Assembly (NCBI GenBank): GCA_002633025.1
Contig: NMRB01001163.1
Coordinates: 90,219-154,218, forward strand
Origin: Notospermus geniculatus
Taxonomy: Eukaryota > Nemertea > Pilidiophora > Heteronemertea > Lineidae
DNA length: 64,000 nt
Reading direction: 5' to 3'
How positions within the stretch are numbered: position 1 is the first letter of the stretch; each line of letters opens with the position of its first letter. This document shows positions 11,101-22,400 of the stretch, piece after piece. The notes beneath the pieces were generated by a model. It searched no databases, was not told where the DNA came from, and saw only the letters and a program-made list of their open reading frames with translations. The position numbers were made by a program, and so were the translations under genes.

Positions 11101-14100
11101 TGTGTCTACTACATGTATGATACAATGATTAGACCATAAACTAATTTTTCTTGCTGGCAAAGTGAGGATTGAACTTGGATGTCCTCTTGTCATATGATAC
11201 AATGATTAGACCATAAACTAATTTTTCTTGCTGGCAAAGTGAAGATTGAACTTGGATGTCCTCTTGTCATATTGGTTGACCTGAGCATTTAGGTTCATGA
11301 ATTTCACTATTAACCACAAATTAATAAAAACTAGAGTATTTCCCATCCAGGTCCCTTTGTTGCTATGGTAAAATGTGAGTTTGAAAAGTAGGTGCTCTGA
11401 AACATGTGAAGTGAAGAGAAGGGTGAATGGAATGAGCATTCTGGCTGTCTGTTGCATGAACATAGCACCAGATTGTATCCAAGGTTTTTCTCTTCTTTAT
11501 TGGGCCGTATTCTAGGCTTACCTAGCTATTGTTTGCAGGGCCGAATACAAAAGCTTAAAGTGGACCTTAGAGTTAAGAAGGCTTCTAGAATACGTGTTGT
11601 TGTCTCTTGTACAGTGACATTGGAAGCTCATTCACTTTCAAGAAAAAAAGCATCCTGAGAATCTCAGGTCATTTACGGTCCTACCCTCCCTCAATGCCCT
11701 GAGGACATCCACCCCGTTTCGGTGGGGAAGACGGACATTCCCCCATGTGTACATGTACTTGCCAATTGGTAATTCACCAACAAACCATGCAAAGCAGTGG
11801 GGAAATGCCACTTGATGTAATGGACAAATATCGCGCCTAGTGCTACAACGTCTGCACATACATCTGGTATTACGAGTTACCGGATACCAGGCTCCTAGCA
11901 TTGTATCTCATTTCAAAATTTATGCACGCTGCCGAATGACAGCTGCCCCAAACACATGAACTGGATCATACCTTCGCGTTCTGATCCCATCAGTACGTCC
12001 TCGTTGACAAGATAATCCGTGAGAATCATGTTGACACGAAGTTAAAGGGCCTCTAGAGGCAGCTCGCCATTAGGCTACTATCAGTACCGGTTCTTCGGCC
12101 AGGCGGCGCCACTTTAACGTAATAATCACTGGTACGAGGTATTCAACCTGGGTTTTCCCCTGCCATGCTGGCTGCCTCTAGAGGCCCTTTAATTCAGGAA
12201 CAATCAGAAACTCAGCGAGTTTGTCAGCGACTCGAGAAATTTTCACAGCTAACCATATTTGGGATATGACCAAGACGGGATAGAAGCTTCACTGTGATTG
12301 GCTGGATTCGGCGGAGTCGAGTGCTCCGCTGGTTCCCCACTAAAATGGCATGGATGTCGCCAGGGTCTGAACCAAGCGCGAGTTGGGGAGCCGGTTGTGA
12401 AGACCCTGGGTGCGAGGATGGAAAAAAAGTTCAAGTTCAAGAAAAAACTGAACCTGAGAAAATGCCAGAAAAGTCTTGGATAAATAGCCTGTCTGTCTTC
12501 AAACTTTCACAAAATATGCATGTAATATCTATATAGCTTATCATAACCTATTGTAACCTCTTCATCTTTCTGTAAAACCATTTATGCATGTAAAGGTAAA
12601 GTATGTAATATCTATATAGCTTATCATAACCTATTGTAACCTCTTCATCTTTCTGTAAAACCATTTATGCATGTAAAGGTAAAGTATGTAATTTCAAATG
12701 AAAGCAAGGAAAAGGAATAGATTTCATGGTCATGGTAAGGGCCATTGAAAATGTGGGGGGAGGGGGTTGAAGGGAAGGGATTTCCAGGCATCTGGTGGCT
12801 GTAATTATTGAATTTCTCCAAATTCTGAAGGTACAGAATCGTACCTACAACTTCCTTTGGGATATGGATTCCTTACCCACCATACCCTCCAGCAGAGACC
12901 CTGATAGATATACCTATAGTAGAACTCGCATATAACGGACACTCGTCTATAACGTACCGATTCTTAAGGTCCCAGTCCTGTCTAACAATGGATGGGCCAT
13001 ATGCATATAACAGACTTCGCATATAACGGACAGAAATTGCTGGTCCCAATCAGTACGTTATATGCGAGTTCTACTGTATTATACAGTGCCAAAGAGTTTT
13101 ATTTCCTGGCTCATGGTGGTAGGGAAGGTATCGTTACTTGTATGAAGAACATTTCTGTTAATTCTTCCCTTTCAGGGCAAATACATTGTGTGCTTTGATC
13201 CTCTTGATGGGTCTTCCAACATCGACTGCCTTGTTTCTATTGGAACAATCTTTGCCATCTATAGAAAAGTAAGTCAGTAGAATATTCAGAGGAACCAAGT
13301 TCTTGTTATGTGCTGACAACTGGAAGTGGCTTCCTGTTTGCTGCTGAGGTCTATTGATTGATATAAGTGGCCACGCAAGTGGTATATTACTGGATGTTCT
13401 TGGATAAAGTCAAAAACATGTTCAAAATTTGTTAATGGATGATTAAAGCCCTGTTTCACTACAGCGAATTCCGTTGCAGTTTGCAGCGAGCGGTGTGTTT
13501 TCACAGGGTTGCGTGGTGATAATCCTTCGATTAAGGAATTAAACCCGAGGCGGAGGGTCTTGGTTGCGACACCAAACCCGCGAGGGTGGAGCTAAAATGT
13601 AGTCAGCGCCTCGGGTTTGGACGGAATTTTTGCTCCACCCGAGCGGGTTTGGTGTCGCAACCAAGACCCGAAGCCGAGGGTTTAATTTCTATTCTAAAAT
13701 ACCTCAAACTAAACACAGTATACATAGGTTCAATGCAGTTTGATTGCAATAAATAGGCCTAAGATATCAGGGAGGCGCTCCCTCGATGACGCGACATCAG
13801 TGAATCACGCACTGTGTGTACAAACCTGTACATCGTGCCTACATCGTGTACATCTGTGTGCAGCGCTAGCAGCAAGTTGCAGGAGTCGAAATGAGGTCGC
13901 AGGGCGCTTTCTTCAACGGATTATCCGCAGGAAATGTACCTAATGGTACAAAACCTCGTTGGGATAGGTCACTGAGCATCCACCTGGCCAACATTCGCTG
14001 CACTACCTCGCTGAATGCTCGAAGCGAGAAATCTGTTGGACGCACGCCATTACACTGAGCGGGTCTTGGTTGTGTCACCCAGACCCGCTGCATTCAAAAT

Positions 14101-17100
14101 GAGGCTAATGCATTATCCATTTGAAACATACGCACGAGATACCAAGGTATTTTAGAATGGTTTACAATACATGGTGTGTTAATTATCCAATTCCTGTGAA
14201 AAACCTCGTCGCAAGCTGCAGCAGAATCCTCTGTAGTGGAAATGGGGCTTAAATGCTAATGCTGGTTGTTCACAGAGAAGTTATGGTTTACCACGGGTGT
14301 AGCTGGCAAATGCCCCCCCCNTGGTGTCAGATGTGGGGCAAATGCATCTGAGAGGATGTAGATTTTCAATTTTTTTCTGGGGGGGGGGACCCCCAGACCA
14401 CCCTCCAGCTTCGCCCCTTCAGACTCGAGCAATTTTGCCCCCTAGGCCATAAAAGCTAGCTACGCCCCTGACTACCACACAACTATGCTGTGTCAGTGAA
14501 CTGACATAACTTATTTTCTCTCAGACTTCAGATTGCCCAGCTTCTGAGAATGATGCGTTGCAAGCTGGTCGTAATGTTGTTGCTGCAGGATATGCCCTCT
14601 ACGGTAGTGCCACCATGGTTGTTCTGTCAACTGGACAAGGTGTGAATGGGTTCATGTTAGATCCTGTAAGTGGACACATAGTATGAGGATGTTTATGCCT
14701 TGGGGGATTGTCGTGGTGAACCAAAAATTCATAAGTAAGAGAAGTTGTAGTTGTTGTAGTAGACCATTGGCCAAATTACAATCTTCCCCAAGGACAGCTA
14801 TTTAGATGGATGTCTAGCCTTGTGATCATCACGTCTGCTTAGCAAGCGGCAGGTCCCGGGTTCAAATCCAGCCTGGGCCATGTGGGATAAATCATCCCTG
14901 GCTCTTCAAGTCCATCGCAAGGGACAGTAAACTGTGGTGCCTTGTACATTGCGCCTTTGCAAGGGCAAAGTGTAAGTCCCTATCCAAGTAAAACATGAAC
15001 AGCTTGAGATGGCCTCCTCCATACTTACCAGGGTCAATAATGCTGTGACTTCGGCCCTGATGGAAAAATCTATGATATACTAATACAAAATTTAGATGGA
15101 TGTTAAGAAGTCTCCAGCCTGTGGCGGGTGATAGCACACTTGTTCACTGCACAGTGAATGCCTAAGGCCCCTATTACATAGAAGTATACGGTATACGAAA
15201 ACGCCGGTTAACAAAGGCTTCAAATGGATTCACGACCGTGAAGCCATTGTTAATCGGCGTTTTCGTATACCGTATACTTCTATGTAATCGGTGTCTAATG
15301 CGAAGGTCCGTGGGTTCGAGTCCGGTAGGAAGCTACTAGTATGTCTTTCACCTTAGAAACCCGTTATTATTTAATGTTCACTGCACAGTGGTGTTGAATT
15401 GTTGATTCACTGTTATTCTCTCAGGCCATTGGAGAGTTCATCTTGACTGATCCAAACATAAGGGTGCCAGCTCGAGGGAAGATTTACTCATTGAATGAGG
15501 GTTATGCCAAGTCTTGGGACCCAGCCGTGGCGGAATATGTCAACTCCAAGAAAGATCCCGGGGTAAGTTTTCTACATATCTGGCGAGACCCGTGTCTGAC
15601 AACAAGTTTTGCAGGAGACTTATAAGACTCAACGTGGTTTCTTTGCAATTATACGTTACTTGTAGTTTGCCACAATGGGAGACTTTATTGCCTTTAGAGG
15701 CCACCACCAGTTAGCCAGTGTTTCCGCCAGAGGGGGTACAGGCGGTATGTCCCCTCCTTAAAAAGTCAAAATTTGTGTTTTTGACCAAGAATTCTGTCAA
15801 ATTTTCTCCTTGTTCCCCTTTAAAAAATTCTTGGTTCCCGAACCCACCGCCAGGACTAAGAGGGTTCGGTACTGGCTTTCCGTTGACACCGAGATTTCTG
15901 GTGTCTTGACATCACAAGAGGAGCTCCAACCCACGCCGTTGTCATGTGAGCAGTAGACAAAATGACGGACATACGATAACATGTTGGAGTTGAGCAAAGA
16001 ATTTTTATGCGAATTCGAATTAGTTTCAAAGTTTAATTTACTTTCAAAGAGGGCTCTTGCCCAGATAAACTGTTCATGCGATGTGTTCTACAGATATCTA
16101 AAGCCTAAGCAGCTTGAATGCTTGCGAGAAGCGTTGTTATTCGACTGGATATGGGATTCCCCAGTTCTAAAAATAGTAACGCCATAAAAGGAAATGCTCA
16201 GAAGCCAGCACCGAACCCTCTTAGCCCTGGCGGTGGGTTCGGAAACCAAACTATTCAAATATGTGACCATCAGGTGACCATCTTGAACAATTGGCTTATT
16301 GCCTCCCATGCTCCAAGATGTTCACATTTTATGTTTCTAGCCAGGGAAGAAACCATATGGTGCCAGGTATATTGGTTCAATGGTAGCTGACGTTCACCGG
16401 ACTCTGAAATATGGAGGGATTTTCATGTACCCTGCAACGAAGGATGCACCCAAGGGCAAGGTGAGATTATGATTTTAGAGAAAACAGATGTACATCTATG
16501 TATGATAATACTGTAAGATTTGTAACTGCACATTGTACCAGTTGGTAACTAATCATTCTCACTTATATATCCAAAGAACGAGAAAGCACAAAAATTGACA
16601 CACAAAATGATAAATAACAAGAAGTCAATTTCCAGAAACTTGCGAATTTTCGACCCCGGTTCAGGCAGTTTTCAGTTGGAGAGACCAGAAAAGACACAAT
16701 CTTCACAAACCAGAAAAGACACAGTCTTTTCTGGTCTCTCCAACTGAAAAGTGCCTGAGGAAGACCCCGGTTGGGGTTGAAAATTCACAAGTTTCTGTAA
16801 GTTGACTTCTTGGTATTTAATCGTTCTCACTGAGGTACAGAAAACAGAAATTTGTCACCAGGAAAGTTCAGATTGTCCCATTTGATGTTCTCAACAACTC
16901 ATCAGATTTAAGAAATTGCCTGAGAAAATATTTTGATTTCATTTCAGCTTCGTCTCTTATACGAGTGTATCCCAATGGCCTACGTGATGGAACAGGCAGG
17001 TGGCATGGCATCAACTGGAAAAATCCCCATCTTGGACGTTGTGCCTGATGCGATACATCAACGTGTGCCTATCTTCCTGGGATCGAAAGATGATGTGCAA

Positions 17101-17139
17101 GATGTACTGGATTTGTACAAAAAGCACAACTTGGCATAG
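8146..17139 (+). CDS. FBP: Fructose-1,6-bisphosphatase, 7 exons
   Basis: Hydrolyses fructose-1,6-bisphosphate to fructose-6-phosphate, the cytosolic control step of gluconeogenesis. Exons: 8146-8318, 9069-9231, 13176-13268, 14525-14665, 15425-15562, 16341-16460, 16948-17139. All have GT/AG borders and compatible phases, giving 339 aa against 338 in human FBP1. The exon sizes 163, 93 and 141 and the intron phases match the vertebrate gene as I remember it. Visible motifs are the N-terminal AMP-site helix region ([11 protein letters not shown], exon 1), LVSEENE (metal-site Glu, exon 2), the signature DPLDGSSN (exon 3), [10 protein letters not shown] (exon 5), [17 protein letters not shown] (exon 6) and KLRLLYE with the substrate-binding Lys (exon 6/7 border). 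The ATG at 8146 is chosen because it aligns with the usual N-terminus. A second copy of exons 3-5 lies at 3795-5140. FBP1 versus FBP2 orthology cannot be decided. Confidence 0.97.
8504..8733. mobile_element. hAT-like MITE, 5-bp TSD, FBP intron 1
   Basis: Ends CAGAGAACGACAAAT and ATTTGTCGTTCACTG, flanked by CCACA (8499-8503 and 8734-8738). The interior repeats GTTGTCC/GGACAAC motifs, so a single strand would form nested hairpins. Confidence 0.8.
10515..10671. mobile_element. Allelic copy of the 1833-2007 hAT-like MITE
   Basis: Same ends and same ACTAT flanks (10510-10514 and 10672-10676) as the copy in block A, but about 18 bp shorter in the middle. It inserted before the two haplotypes diverged. 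Confidence 0.8.
11649..12430. mobile_element. Composite insertion in FBP intron 2 (block B only)
   Basis: Absent from block A, where the flanking sequence is continuous at about 2895. Its two ends match a shorter element at about 57072-57190 in opposite orientation (ATCCTGAGAATCTCAGG and GGAGCCGGTTGTGAAGACCC). Nested inside is 12046-12188, a TTAA-flanked element. The superfamily is not recognised. Confidence 0.65.
12046..12188. mobile_element. TTAA-flanked MITE, AGGGCCTCTAGAGGCAGC arms
   Basis: Arms AGGGCCTCTAGAGGCAGC / GCTGCCTCTAGAGGCCCT, bounded by TTAA at 12042-12045 and 12189-12192. TTAA targets occur in piggyBac and Kolobok elements; I cannot tell which applies. Confidence 0.75.
12917..13076. 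mobile_element. Allelic copy of the pogo-like MITE
   Basis: Same element as 3493-3667, with a slightly damaged left end and an intact right arm ending GCGAGTTCTACTG before TA. It lies just upstream of FBP exon 3 in the intron. Confidence 0.72.
13447..14249. mobile_element. Harbinger-like composite, TAA TSD, with nested MITE
   Basis: Outer arms AGCCCTGTTTCACTACAG and CTGTAGTGGAAATGGGGCT with TAA on both sides. A second palindrome, 13543-13681, sits inside at TTAA with arms that include GGTCTTGGTTGCGACACC. A third pair (ATTCTAAAATACCT / AGGTATTTTAGAAT) surrounds the rest. Present only in block B, in FBP intron 3. Confidence 0.7.
14824..15089 (+). mobile_element. tRNA-derived SINE, allelic copy
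   Basis: Same insertion as 4397-4899 without the nested foldback. TSD ATTTAGATGGATGT at 14810-14823 and 15090-15103. It lies in FBP intron 4. Confidence 0.88.
15157..15374 (+). mobile_element. Retroposed insertion with 16-bp TSD and nested MITE
   Basis: Flanked by a perfect 16-bp direct repeat TGTTCACTGCACAGTG (15141-15156 and 15375-15390). Block A has one imperfect copy at the matching place, so the insertion is private to block B. Inside is a B-box-like GGGTTCGAGTCC, suggesting a 5'-truncated tRNA-derived SINE. Its head is interrupted by a palindromic MITE at 15166-15295 with TAA on both sides and arms like ATTACATAGAAGTATACGG. Confidence 0.78.
15716..15833. mobile_element. CAGTGTTTC MITE, right end cut off
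   Basis: Allelic to 5702-5840 but stops after AAATTCTTG, where the foldback at 15831-16249 begins. The right terminal repeat and TSD are missing on the far side of that foldback. The block boundary here is therefore a rearrangement or misjoin, not a clean nested insertion. Confidence 0.75.
15831..16249 (+). mobile_element. Foldback element with RecQ-like ORF fragment
   Basis: Terminal inverted repeats of about 47 bp with three or four mismatches (arms include CGAACCCACCGCCAGG and AAGAGGGTTCGGT). Between them an ORF at 15981-16187 reads [12 protein letters not shown]...[15 protein letters not shown] and then stops. The [12 protein letters not shown] segment resembles the Q-motif start of RecQ-type helicases, which I recall as multi-copy transposon passengers in several invertebrates. 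Probably a deletion derivative of a larger element. The helicase assignment rests on about 15 residues. Confidence 0.6.
16619..16811. mobile_element. CCCCAACCGGGG palindrome, FBP intron 6
   Basis: Long near-perfect palindrome. Arms run AAGAAGTCAA... CGAATTTTCGACCCCGG and then GTTGGAGAGACCAGAAAAG, returning in reverse complement. It shares the core TTTTCGACCCC..GGGGTCTTCCTCAGGC with 91-148, 18025-18072, 32378-32527 and 48107-48274. Confidence 0.78.
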
Positions 17140-17329
17140 AACTTCATGTGTACATGTACATGTAAATTGAAAAATGGGTTGGGGTAAATAAGACTAGTTC
17201 CATGGAGACTACTGATAATAGGTAATTAATTGTAATGGCTGTCAATTTTGTGACAACTCTTCTGTTCGTAATGTTCGACATTTCTTATGTCATCTTGCAA
17301 GTTTCCAGACTGGCAATGAGGGAGGGAAA

Positions 17330-17571
17330 GGCGAATGCCATTGTGCCCTCTTAATGGGAGACTTTCCTGCCGTCGGAGGCCGCCTGCTAGGGGTCCTAAA
17401 ACTTCACAAAATTTGACATCAAAGACATAAGCCATGGTGTCCGCATCATTATGGATGACGTCATGGCGTGCACTTCTTCTCTGTGGTGTCGAATTTCGTG
17501 ACGTGCTAGGACCGTTAACTTGTGGTGGCCTCTGACGGCAGGAAAGTCTCCCATTGCGTTGGTGCCCTGCA
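17330..17571. mobile_element. Foldback element related to 5655-6015
   Basis: Arms with ATGGGAGACTTTCCTGCCGT and its complement, then GAGGCCGCCTGCTAGGGGTC against GGACCGTTAACTTGTGGTGGCC. No insertion interrupts this copy. It lies just downstream of the FBP stop codon, perhaps in the 3' UTR. Confidence 0.72.
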
Positions 17572-18710
17572 TATTCAAATGAATGCTTTTCTGCAAAATT
17601 GCAGTGCTGCTTTGATCAACATATTTTGAAGTACTCTAATAAGCTGAATAGTTTTGTAAGGGCAAAACATGATCAGTGAATATGCTGCATCTCAAGATTT
17701 TGATAATTGTGAGGTTATCTCTTCACTTTTGGCAATAATCTGTATTTCGGGATTTTGAAGCCGGTGTTCACAGGATTTAGAATGTACTGTAGATTAACTT
17801 CCTAAATCATGAATTGCCATATGCATTTTTGACAGAGTTCTTGTAACGTGATCTGGTTATTGTTGTGTACTTATTGAGTTGTGGTTACCAGTACAGGTAC
17901 ATGATGGTACATGATCATACATGATGTAACTCCCTTTTGGAATGTACCGGTATGCTGCAGGGCCATAGCCAGCATAAAGATGGGGCGGGCAAATGCCCAC
18001 TTGATGTCACAAAAAGATAGTAACAAAGTCGTCACCGAATTTTGCAAATTTTCGACCCCAACCGGGGTTGGGTTGTTAGATATGATGTCACAAAAAATTC
18101 TTTCATGCATATTTTAGCCGAAAATTTCAAAATGAGGTGTTTTGCCTCCCCAGGACCTAAAACCCTCCATGTAGTTATGGCTCCGCGCTGGTGTTCAGCA
18201 ATATTTGATTTTGAAGAAGATGCTATCATAAGGAAGGATTATTAATGCATTTCACTTTATCCCACTGTCATCATGTAGTGTGTCCTTTAGCTACAGAAGT
18301 GAAGGTTTAGATTATGCTCTACTAGTGAGGCCACCACAATCTAAATCATACTAGGCCTACTGGTACTTCTAGCAGTAATACTGGTGAGATTTGGTAAATC
18401 TGTTTATTACGGTACAAGGACAGTGCTGCCATCTAAAAGTTTGTGGTCTCACGTCCTTTAGTTGAAATTATGTTGTGAAATTTTCATGTGTAAATTAATG
18501 AAGATAAAGATAATCTAGAGGATTATTTAGCTACCAATGTAGTTGTTATAGTTCCTTACTTGATTCTGTGACGATCTGTTACCTGTATATGTATATTGCA
18601 GCAGACATTCCAGCCATCTGAGATCCATCAGTTGTCACATCAGCTTTACCTGTGTGGAATTAACTGACCTTGCCATATTGGCACCTTCCGGTACATGTAA
18701 TCACAAGACC

Positions 18711-18829
18711 GGGCCCATATTCATAAAACCTTGCTAGCTTAGTTGGCTGCTAGTTGTGTACATTCGCCTGTACAAACTAGGCACTTTAGCAGGCAACTAA
18801 GCCTAGCAAGGTTTTATGAATATGGGCCC
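18711..18829. mobile_element. Foldback MITE, GGGCCCATATTCATAAAAC arms
   Basis: Arms GGGCCCATATTCATAAAAC / GTTTTATGAATATGGGCCC, continuing as CTTGCTAGCTTAGTTG. An almost perfect hairpin. Arms related to 1373-1481. Confidence 0.78.
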
Positions 18830-19159
18830 TGGTGGACAGAGGTTGAAATGAATTTACTGGTACCAAAAATTTATAAGACGCTTATGAATTTTTGCTGGTA
18901 CCCATCTTCCACTTACATTGTGGCAGGAGTGTCATGAAACTATCATTTCAAGGTCATCTGCCTGGTCATCATACCACAAATGTAGGTGTGAGTAATGCAT
19001 GAATAATGCGAGTTGACCTGACTTGCTGCCCACGGGACAGTCCATGTTCGAGGACAAAATGCAATACAATTCCTCTTTTGATGATAGACTTTATTGGCAG
19101 ATGTGTAAATTTTTCTTACATGAAGGAAGGATGATGTCTACAGGTATTTAACATACATA

Positions 19160-19374
19160 CTTTATCCTTGCCTCTAAGAGGTCAGTCATTAATGTCCAGG
19201 AGGTGACACTTACAAGACAAGGCTAGGCATTGCCAGGTCATTGTGGGTACAATATTCCACAAACTTCCTCGTTCTGATTATCGAACAAAGAACGAAGCTC
19301 CGGCGCCTAGTATGGAACAAAGGCCTAGTCATGGTCACTCTGGACTGACCTCTTAGAGGCGAGGATAAAGTATA
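19160..19374. mobile_element. Foldback element downstream of METTL6
   Basis: Arms ACTTTATCCTTGCCTCTAAG / CTTAGAGGCGAGGATAAAGT with GGTCAGT / ACTGACC inside. It is close enough to the METTL6 stop to lie in its 3' UTR and give the transcript a long hairpin. Confidence 0.7.
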
Positions 19375-19416
19375 AACACAAGACTAGAGACTAAAGAGGT
19401 ACATGTCTTTTGTTTG

Positions 19417-22400
19417 TCAGCTCTTACTCTCCTCATTTTGAATCTTCTGAAACTTTCCTTGAACAAATATCCGTGGCACACTGATTCCTTCTTTTTTGTT
19501 CACTGTGGTACGGTGCACATAGTGACAGCCCAAAATTTTGTATCCTGATTTTTTGAAAAGTTCTGACAGAATATCTGAAATATAAATGACAAAAATTAGC
19601 AAGCACTTGAAAGAAAAACATTTTGGATATAAAACTTCTATGAAATGCCAAGTATCAGGCATCCTCCCACCGCAGGGCTTCGGTCGCGCTCCTCTTCATA
19701 CACAAATCTTTGTGTTGGGAGTGTATGAAAGTGGAGCGAGATGATAACCCTGTGGTGGGAGGAGGAGTATCAGAAAGGTTATCATCTCGTAACACAGAAC
19801 GATGGATCATAAGTGCTGATCAAGTAACCATTCAAACTCATAACTAGTAGTACTTTGCAACTCAAGTAATATCCCTACCTATCGAAAAATAATAAGCCCT
19901 GGTCCCATCTTGTCGCACATAAAAATTGTCTTGAAGTTTATGTCCTGGTGCAAATCGTAACTGGGCATAATCATGAAGTCCATAATCTCGAAATAGGACA
20001 CTCCCTCCCGGTTTAAGAACCTGAAAATATACACAAGTTTAAACTAAACTATGCAAAGGATCCTGAAAAGAGAGTCAGCGAGTCATTTGTGAAGCAGTAT
20101 AGGAAAACTCGTCGGATGTCACATTTTAGGAAAGTCTTAATGGCCTTGGTGAACCAGCACATTTTAACAGGTAAATAACAGCAGATCAATGCATAGACAA
20201 TCTGACATCCCTTGTTGATCATTCAGCAACATCCGACGGGTTTTCCTTGACTGCCTTACATTTCAGTTTGGGGCATCTTTTGTGGTATTGCTCATGCCAG
20301 TTATATTGTACCTTCAGTTTACTAGTTTCGCCTCCACTTTGACAAGAATAAATGGAACACAGACATAGCGCCAGTACACACCTTTGCTATATTTTTCAGT
20401 GCCTCAGTCATTTTGTCTGGATGTATGGCTGAGAGAACAAATATCATGGTGACTAGGTCCAGACTCTCTGCTGGCACATTGGCAGTGATGTCATCTTTAG
20501 TAATGTCACACTGGAAGGCGTGACATTTGTCTTCATGGTACAATGGATTTTCCTGGAAAAAAATATACCATTACACATAGATCAGACATGAAAGATCATT
20601 TCAGACATCAAAGAACATGAAATTAAAAGATGTGTTGATAATTATGATGGGTCACTAACCTTTGGCATGGACAATCTTATGGGATTATATAACCCACTTG
20701 CCAAGGAAAAAATGTTCTGATTAATAAGAAAAATAACCAGTGGTTAGAGACAAAAAGAAAGCAAAAGAGGGAAACGACTTAGAATTTTGAAAGTGTCCTA
20801 ATATCCACCAGTGTATGCCTACTAGACAACTTTTTCTGAATAACAGGAGCAGTGAATTTTTGGGGAGTTTTGCCAACTAAATATATTTGCTAAGAAGTCA
20901 CTTTTCCTGAAATATGACTAGATTGGTACCCGATCCTCCGCTGGTGGCGCTGGCGGGCTGGATGTAGCGGAGGATCGGTCCTGGCTACTGAGGACGGCAG
21001 AAATCTGGCTGCCGCCGGAAGTGACTAGTATCCAATCATGACTGTACTTAGAACACATACAACCACATGGTGAAGGACCGGATACCAGTTGCAACGAGGA
21101 ATCATGGCGGCGGCTGGTAAATATCAACATTGCAGAGAATAAATATCACTTTTCGCTTGCTACAAAGCGTGCCTTAGCGGTAATCAATGCCAGACGAAAG
21201 ACTGAGTATGGGTCCTTGAAACCAATGCATGCAAAAGCCTTAAAAAGTGCCATAGCGAATGACACATGGCTGATTTTCCAACCGATTGTGGCAAGTCCGT
21301 TGGTTTTCGAATTGGACCAATCAACGCCATGAAACTCGCAGGCAGTACCGGTCTATATATTTTATATTTATAGACCAGGGACCAGTCTAGAAATATGACA
21401 TCTAGCTATTTAATTAAATGAAGACAATACCTTCACGAACTGAACAGCCCTTGGAGAAAAATCACAGGCATAGAAAAATATTCCCGGATGTTCTTCAAGT
21501 AGAGGGAACAAGAAGTTTCCAACACCACATCCAACTTCCAAAATCCTGAGGTTGTTGACTATCTGAAAGTAGACATGTGATCAGTGTCGGAAGCAGAAAG
21601 GTTAGTAGTTATCTTTGAAGTGGAACAGACACACTCCACAATCCCCTTTTTGACATTTGATATGCAAATTTGATAACAGGAAATAAATCAGAACCTGGTG
21701 ATGGTAGAAGCACCTTCATCCTTGGTTATCGATGATGACCTTTCAGATTACGCAATGACCTTGAAGGTCAGAAGTCAAGGTCAAGATCAAACACTTCAAA
21801 AATGCAAATCTGCTCAGAATTTCAGGAGAAAACTAATTAGAAGCCTGTATTAACCTCCTAGGTTTAATCAAGGATGCCTGTTCCAGTTACGCAATACCGG
21901 TGCTACTCAAGGTCAGACTGAGGTCAAGGTCACATTTAGCTCTAGAGTACCAGTAGTAAATTTCTCAAAACTTCAACTGGAAATTGGCAAGTGGTAGACT
22001 GGCCATGTCTTCAGGATGGGAAACCATTGACATCACTCCGATGTCCTTTTCTTGTTATCTACTGAAGGATTACCTCTCCATTGTTCAGTTCTTCAAATTC
22101 ACGAGTTGTCCAATGACGATCTTTGTAGAATTTAGTTGTGTTCCTCTTGTAAAACAAATCCCAGTTTTTCTGGGCTTCTAATTCTAACTTATTCTGTTTG
22201 AATTCAGAAACCAGCTTCTTATCCTGTTTGGAAAGCTTTGCTCTTTCTTCTTCTGTCAGTTCTTTATCACTTTGACCGGTCCTTTGATCAAGTGTATCAC
22301 TTTGACTGGTCCTTTGAACAAGTGTATCACTTTGACCGGTCCTTTGAACAAGTGTTTCCTTCTTAGAAAGATCATCAACAACATCACAAGTCGCAATTGC

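Larger units (their letters stand above)
9604..15833. repeat. Duplicated block B (partner of 934-5829)
   Basis: Holds the FBP intron 2-5 region used in the gene model. It is longer than block A because of private insertions: about 11649-12430, 13447-14249 plus further repeats to about 14470, and 15157-15374. It also carries two tandem duplications: a 77-bp unit at 11119-11272 and an 83-bp unit at 12522-12687. At 15831 a foldback element interrupts the homology and cuts the CAGTGTTTC element that starts at 15716. Confidence 0.88.
17140..19416. other. FBP-METTL6 convergent intergenic region
   Basis: The two genes end tail to tail here. No exon is seen. On the minus strand AATAAA at 19095-19090 is a candidate poly(A) signal, about 320 bases past the METTL6 stop. 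On the plus strand no exact AATAAA was found after FBP. Repeats here are 17330-17571, the half palindrome at 18025-18072, 18711-18829 and a foldback at 19160-19374 (arms ACTTTATCCTTGCCTCTAAG and complement). Confidence 0.6.

Noticed and set aside
17959-18192. CAGGGCCATAGCCAGC element with matching TSD
   Set aside because: The left and right ends look hAT-like, but no flanking duplication could be found, so it is not listed as a defined element.
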